Below, piece by piece: positions 60,501 through 64,000 of a stretch of 64,000 bases of DNA. Below the pieces are notes generated by a model, which ran no database searches, was not told where the DNA came from, and worked only from the letters and a program-made list of their open reading frames with translations. The number at the start of each line of letters is the position of its first letter. Position 1 is the stretch's first letter. The stretch comes from Austropuccinia psidii. Taxonomy: Eukaryota > Basidiomycota > Pucciniomycetes > Pucciniales > Sphaerophragmiaceae. The stretch covers positions 77,417,285 to 77,481,284 of the forward strand of contig JALGQZ010000002.1 of assembly GCA_023105745.1 (NCBI GenBank), given 5' to 3'. A program made the position numbers and the translations under genes.

Positions 60501-60675
60501 TAATCATTGGATACTCATCATTTTCAATGAACATGAGATAGGAAAATTACCTCTTCCCAAATTTCCACCGCAGTGGCCCGGGGCACATTCACATCAATCA
60601 GCTTCAAATTGGAGAAGAGTATATTCCTCATCAATAAAATTATTCCGCAAATGTAGACAGATCACTTGTATATAA
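57542..60675 (+). pseudogene. MULE transposase with FAR1-type and SWIM-like fingers and C-terminal OTU domain
   Basis: Model: about 57542-57773, 57835-58080, 58130-59461, 59523-59992 and 60052-60675, with four introns of 49-61 bp. Domains: FAR1-type DNA-binding region (FSDVDTLIQFAQKWAKSHGY, KKCGCKFRLRG); helix-turn-helix-like segment (LMKANVRPNQILSQL); MULE DDE core with LIDATYRT and ITDREPAL and the NYCTWHISKNL block; SWIM-like finger (GMGIPCSHEI); a RGRPSLKTK linker; and an OTU cysteine protease domain with ADGNCQFHAVA (Asp, Cys) and GNHWILI (His). Transposases of this class bind terminal inverted repeats and cut and paste DNA. Lesions: TAA 57722-57724, frameshift near 59070, TAA 59090-59092, TAG 59381-59383 and a frameshift near 59860. 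The start codon is uncertain. The gene reads toward the right terminus 70 bp away. Confidence 0.85.
60085..60675 (+). other. OTU-like cysteine protease domain of the transposase
   Basis: The last exon, joined by an intron (59993-60051) to the upstream linker, encodes an ovarian-tumour-type fold: DGNC with the nucleophile Cys, and NHW supplying the catalytic His near the C-terminus. The spacing of about 130 residues is normal for the family. OTU enzymes remove ubiquitin; fusion to MULE transposases occurs in some lineages. The reading frame of this part is intact. The element's other exons could in principle have decayed while this domain remained open by chance. Confidence 0.75.
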
Positions 60676-60744
60676 CATTTTTTCATTTTAGAGTTTTTTG
60701 TCAAATTTCTGAGATAAAAATCTTATAAAAATCTTATTTGGCGT

Positions 60745-60879
60745 GGATTTAGTAATCACTTTGATGCGTGGATTTAGCAAACTACATCCATGAAAGGTGT
60801 GAAGGCGTATCTGAATTCACAATTTTATGCGTAGGCGTAGGCGTAAGTTTTAGGTTAAGGCGTGGAAATATCACTCCCC
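60745..60879 (-). repeat. Right terminal inverted repeat of the MULE
   Basis: It ends GGCGTGGAAATATCACTCCCC, is complementary to the left terminus, and carries extra TACGCC hexamers near 60827-60845. Confidence 0.92.
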
Positions 60880-60887
60880 TATTATTT
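60880..60887. repeat. Right target-site duplication of the MULE
   Basis: TATTATTT, identical to 36332-36339. Confidence 0.85.
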
Positions 60888-61572
60888 TAATTACTTTAAT
60901 CATGAGGAGAAACTCTTTTCAAAAAAATGAAATCTTATAACATCTTCAAAAATGTATAGGATTCAAGGCTAATTATTATCTAAAGAAAATTGTAATTTCT
61001 GACTATTTATATTGTATATTGATTTTCGTGAACATTTCAAGTTACTCATTTGTATTATTTCTTTTATGAATTAGTTTCCAAACTTCTTATACTTAAATTA
61101 ATATTTTTTATTTACTCATTCCATTTAATCAACTTGAGATAATGTTTAATAATTTGGTCCATGAAATATTAGTTTTAGAAGAAGCCACAAGCTAAACAAT
61201 TAATCTCCCATATATTATTCTAATTCTTCTTTTACCTAAGCATGAATTATTCTTCATTTTTAATTACTTATTCTTATGAAAGAAAAGCTTATATTTTGAA
61301 CTAATTGTACTCATTAGCCTAATTATATTGTGGTTTATTACAAAAAGAATAATAAGAAATGCTTTTTGAAGCTATATCATAATTTGAGCACATTATTTAA
61401 ACATTTTTTGGAAATTGTATTATATTAAATCCAAGTCAGATATCTTAATGAAATAATCATGTCAAATATATATTACCTATCTGACAAGTATGTCCAACTT
61501 TAGATTCTAATTTTTTTCATTTTCATGGAAGCCTCAATATCATATGTGAATTCGTATTCTTTAAAAATAAAA
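60888..61572. other. AT-rich flank without a recognised feature
   Basis: Continuation of the locus into which the MULE inserted. No ORF or repeat is supported. Confidence 0.4.
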
Positions 61573-61577
61573 ATACT

Positions 61578-63632
61578 TGTAAGCTTTTTATATGAAACTC
61601 TTGATAATATCAATAAAAAAGTCAAGAGTATTATTACTTTCCTTGCTATAAATTATAATGAATCTAATGATTGAAATTAGAAGATAAAAAATGATTAATT
61701 AATTAATTATTATTTAATAAGCCAAAAAATAATGAAATTCTTCATAATCATAATATATTACAATTATTTCATTATTATCTTAGTCACTAATATCTATAAT
61801 GATAAGAAATATAAAGGCTCTTAATGAGACAATTATATGTATAAAATAAGAATATTGGACAGCTTAGAATTAATAAGAAGATTGTTTATGAAGGAAATTA
61901 TCACACACACTTTTCAGAAATAATTTTTATAGAGAAATTCTATACAAAACCTAATACAAGATGAAAAAATATATAGAAATTCAGAGAAGAGCTTACTTGT
62001 GATATTGATTTTATACCATGAGTCAAACAAAAAATCTATAGTATTAAGTTATTTTCATAAGTTAAAAAAACACCAAGAATCAATATATTAAAGAAATAGA
62101 GCAATTTTATATAATAAAATGTGATTTAAGAATTTTCAGAAAAATTTGTGGATTTGAAAGAAATTTGAAGACAGAAACTCTATGATAAAATTGATTATTG
62201 GTTATTAAAACAAGATAATCTAAGATTTATTATTTCAATTCTTTATTTAAAGCTTATAAATAATAAAATACCTTAAGAATTACTTAATAATATAAGATTT
62301 TATATATAATGAAATATTACCTGTTTTAAAATGTGTGATTGATTGATTATGATAATTATGGAAAAAACAGTTATTAAGAGGACTTTTCATGTCTTTATAG
62401 AAGCTCTCATGATTTTTGATGGATATAGAGGGTGTTCCTAGATTAAAACTGAAAACCCATACTAAAAATAAGGCGCTTATCATAAGGTAATTTATTTTCT
62501 ATCTTATATTAAAGTTACCAGTGTTATTTGTAACTCCAAGGAGCTTTAATCCTGATTTATGAATAATAATTATAGCTTTATTTCTTATAATTTGATAATT
62601 TGATTGAATTTCTCTATAAAGAATACTAGAATAAAGTTTTAAGAAAAATTCTTCTAAATAAAATTTTGAATCAACTTTGAAATGAATCTGAATTTTCTTT
62701 AAAAATAATTAAAAGAGGTAATTTCTATTCTAAATAGCACAGAATCTTACTTATAAAATATACTCAAAATTCAATTCATACACAGATGAAATTTATTTGT
62801 AATCTTTGTACAGCTTTCAAGAAAAACCATCAATGAATAGATTTTCTATGAATTTTTGAATTCATTGGTCTGTTTACACATAAAAAGGAAAATACACATT
62901 GAACCTTAAATTCTGATAAAGCTTTAAAGCTTCATTAATCTTAATTAAGCTTTAACAGTTCCTTAAACCTTGATTACAAGCCTTCATATGGGAATTTACC
63001 CTTTTTCAGCTTGTAATTCATGTCCAAATGGAGGATAAACCTCTCAAAAATTTCATATTCAATTGAAGACTAACTTGAATGTCTAAATACGGTTTAAAAT
63101 TACTCAATAAAGGAGGAAAACCTTATTTAGGCCCTTGAGTATTCCAAAAATTGAGTACCCTGGCATATTTTGCCATTTTTCCCTTTGTCCTATCTTTTGC
63201 ATTGATTTTATCTATTAATTTATTTAAAGCCATACCATGGCTTTAAACAGATTTTAATTGAGATCACTCATTATTTACAGCCTGTATGAAGATCCTTAGC
63301 TAATTCAATAAATAAACACCACACCTTAATTTTAACATTTTTTTTGTAGGTTTACATAAACCTTATGTGACCTAAAGTTAAAGTTAAAATTAACATTTTT
63401 TTTAAATTATGTAAGTGTACTTTGGGATTATTAAATTTTCTAATAACAGCCAAAATGGACCCTTTTGAGTATAACACCCCATTGGTCTACCCCAGCTTAT
63501 TGTTGGTGTAGAATCACAAAATGGCATAATAACTATAGCTTTGTGTAACCAAAGGAAATTTATTGTCATTTTTCATTATTTTTCATTTTAGAACCATTTT
63601 ATAAGTCAATTTTTTGACTTAACAGGCTCATA
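61578..63632 (-). mobile_element. Solo LTR of the large-LTR Ty3 family, inverted
   Basis: The reverse complement starts TATGAGCCTGTT and ends AGCTTACA, matching 441-2614. A perfect 5 bp duplication ATACT flanks it (61573-61577 and 63633-63637), showing that a whole element inserted here and then recombined between its LTRs. The first dinucleotide has decayed from TG to TA. Confidence 0.8.
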
Positions 63633-63637
63633 ATACT

Positions 63638-64000
63638 AGTGATTCATCTACAGATGTAGATTTGTAGTTTTTTTGTTTTTCATAAAATATAACATTATCA
63701 AAAGGATTCCTACTTTTTAGGCATAATGAGCAATTAAAAAGTTGATTTTGTATGACACAATTGTTATAACTCTGAGAGTTTATTTTTTTAATTTTTTCAT
63801 TCAAAAAATAGGAATTCTTTCCTTCAAGATTAAAATGCTTCATTTTTTATCACAAAAAGCACAATATTTAAGGAATTTTTAATTATTAAGAAAAATATCA
63901 ATTTCCAGCTTATTTCACTTAAAAGCCCAAAAGGGATCTAGAGCTCCTTAGCAATAATTTTATTGTAACAATAACAAGTGCATCATTATAATAATAAAAA
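63638..64000. other. AT-rich end of the window
   Basis: A 71-codon minus-strand frame (63628-63843) overlaps the LTR edge and is Asn/Lys-rich. It has no motif and is probably chance. Confidence 0.4.

Larger units (their letters stand above)
36340..60879 (+). mobile_element. Giant Mutator-like DNA transposon carrying SNF2, TET/JBP-like and unknown genes
   Basis: Inverted termini of about 120-140 bp begin GGGGAGTGATATTTCCACGCC on each strand, and an exact 8 bp duplication (TATTATTT) flanks them. Inside are, from left to right: a SNF2-family ATPase gene (minus), a TET/JBP-like dioxygenase gene (minus), an unrecognised four-exon gene (minus) and a MULE transposase with OTU domain (plus, reading toward the right terminus). 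Two nested insertions (38581-48233 and 52195-53631) account for about 11.1 kb, so the founding element was about 13.4 kb. The transposase is broken here, so this copy is immobile unless helped in trans. Fungal TET/JBP genes are known to travel with KDZ-type transposons; finding one inside a MULE-type element is not something I know to be described. Confidence 0.9.

Noticed and set aside
36340..60879. KDZ transposon, Helitron or Starship as the carrier of the TET-like gene
   Set aside because: No KDZ transposase, HUH/Rep helicase or tyrosine recombinase (DUF3435-type) was seen. TIR, 8 bp TSD and a MULE DDE core point to Mutator-like.
63628..63843. 71-codon minus-strand ORF
   Set aside because: AT-driven Asn/Lys composition, crosses the solo LTR boundary and its TSD, no motif.

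Overview
The window is fungal nuclear DNA that is almost entirely transposons: AT-rich, with short GT-AG introns of about 49-75 bp. The Ty3/Gypsy family present here and the hypothetical ORF at 2878-3516 look like repeats I associate with rust fungi (Pucciniales), most likely Austropuccinia psidii (myrtle rust). The species call is recollection, not something computed. I see no rRNA, true tRNA gene, CRISPR array or ordinary housekeeping gene.

Layout. 1-2614: the 3' end of a plus-strand Ty3/Gypsy element (chromodomain tail, polypurine tract, 2.2 kb LTR). 2615-4125 and 14212-14728: older repetitive DNA, with a GGCC-rich island and a dispersed repeat split by the next element. 4126-14211: Ty3 element A (minus strand), with near-identical 1,500 bp LTRs, TSD AGTTT and two nonsense codons. 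14729-26946: a head-to-head composite of two related elements (B plus, C minus) fused near 18955, with one LTR at each outer edge and no matching TSD. 26947-33242: degenerate minisatellites and duplicated C/T-rich blocks. 33243-35173: a decayed copy of the 2.2 kb LTR. 36340-60879: a 24.5 kb terminal-inverted-repeat DNA transposon with an exact 8 bp TSD. 61578-63632: an inverted solo LTR of the first family with TSD ATACT.

The most interesting object is the 36340-60879 element. Its roughly 130 bp inverted termini enclose a Mutator-like (MULE) transposase with FAR1-type and SWIM-like zinc fingers and a C-terminal OTU protease domain, a TET/JBP-like 2OG-Fe(II) dioxygenase, a SNF2-family ATPase of the Rad5/ULS1 type, and a four-exon gene I do not recognise. 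Later insertions have loaded it: Ty3 element D (38581-48233, TSD GGTAT) sits inside a SNF2 exon, and a 1.4 kb TIR element (52195-53631, TSD TTTAAATA) sits in a hairpin-repeat array. Without these two the element would be about 13.4 kb. The combination suggests a transposon carrying its own DNA-modification and chromatin-remodelling genes. In this copy the transposase is broken and the SNF2 gene interrupted, while the dioxygenase frame is intact.

The Ty3 family itself has an unexpected coding feature. In all four copies (A, B, C, D) a second reading frame of about 235 codons overlaps the first 240 codons of the Gag-Pol frame, and conserved splice signals join it to an upstream exon of about 100 codons.
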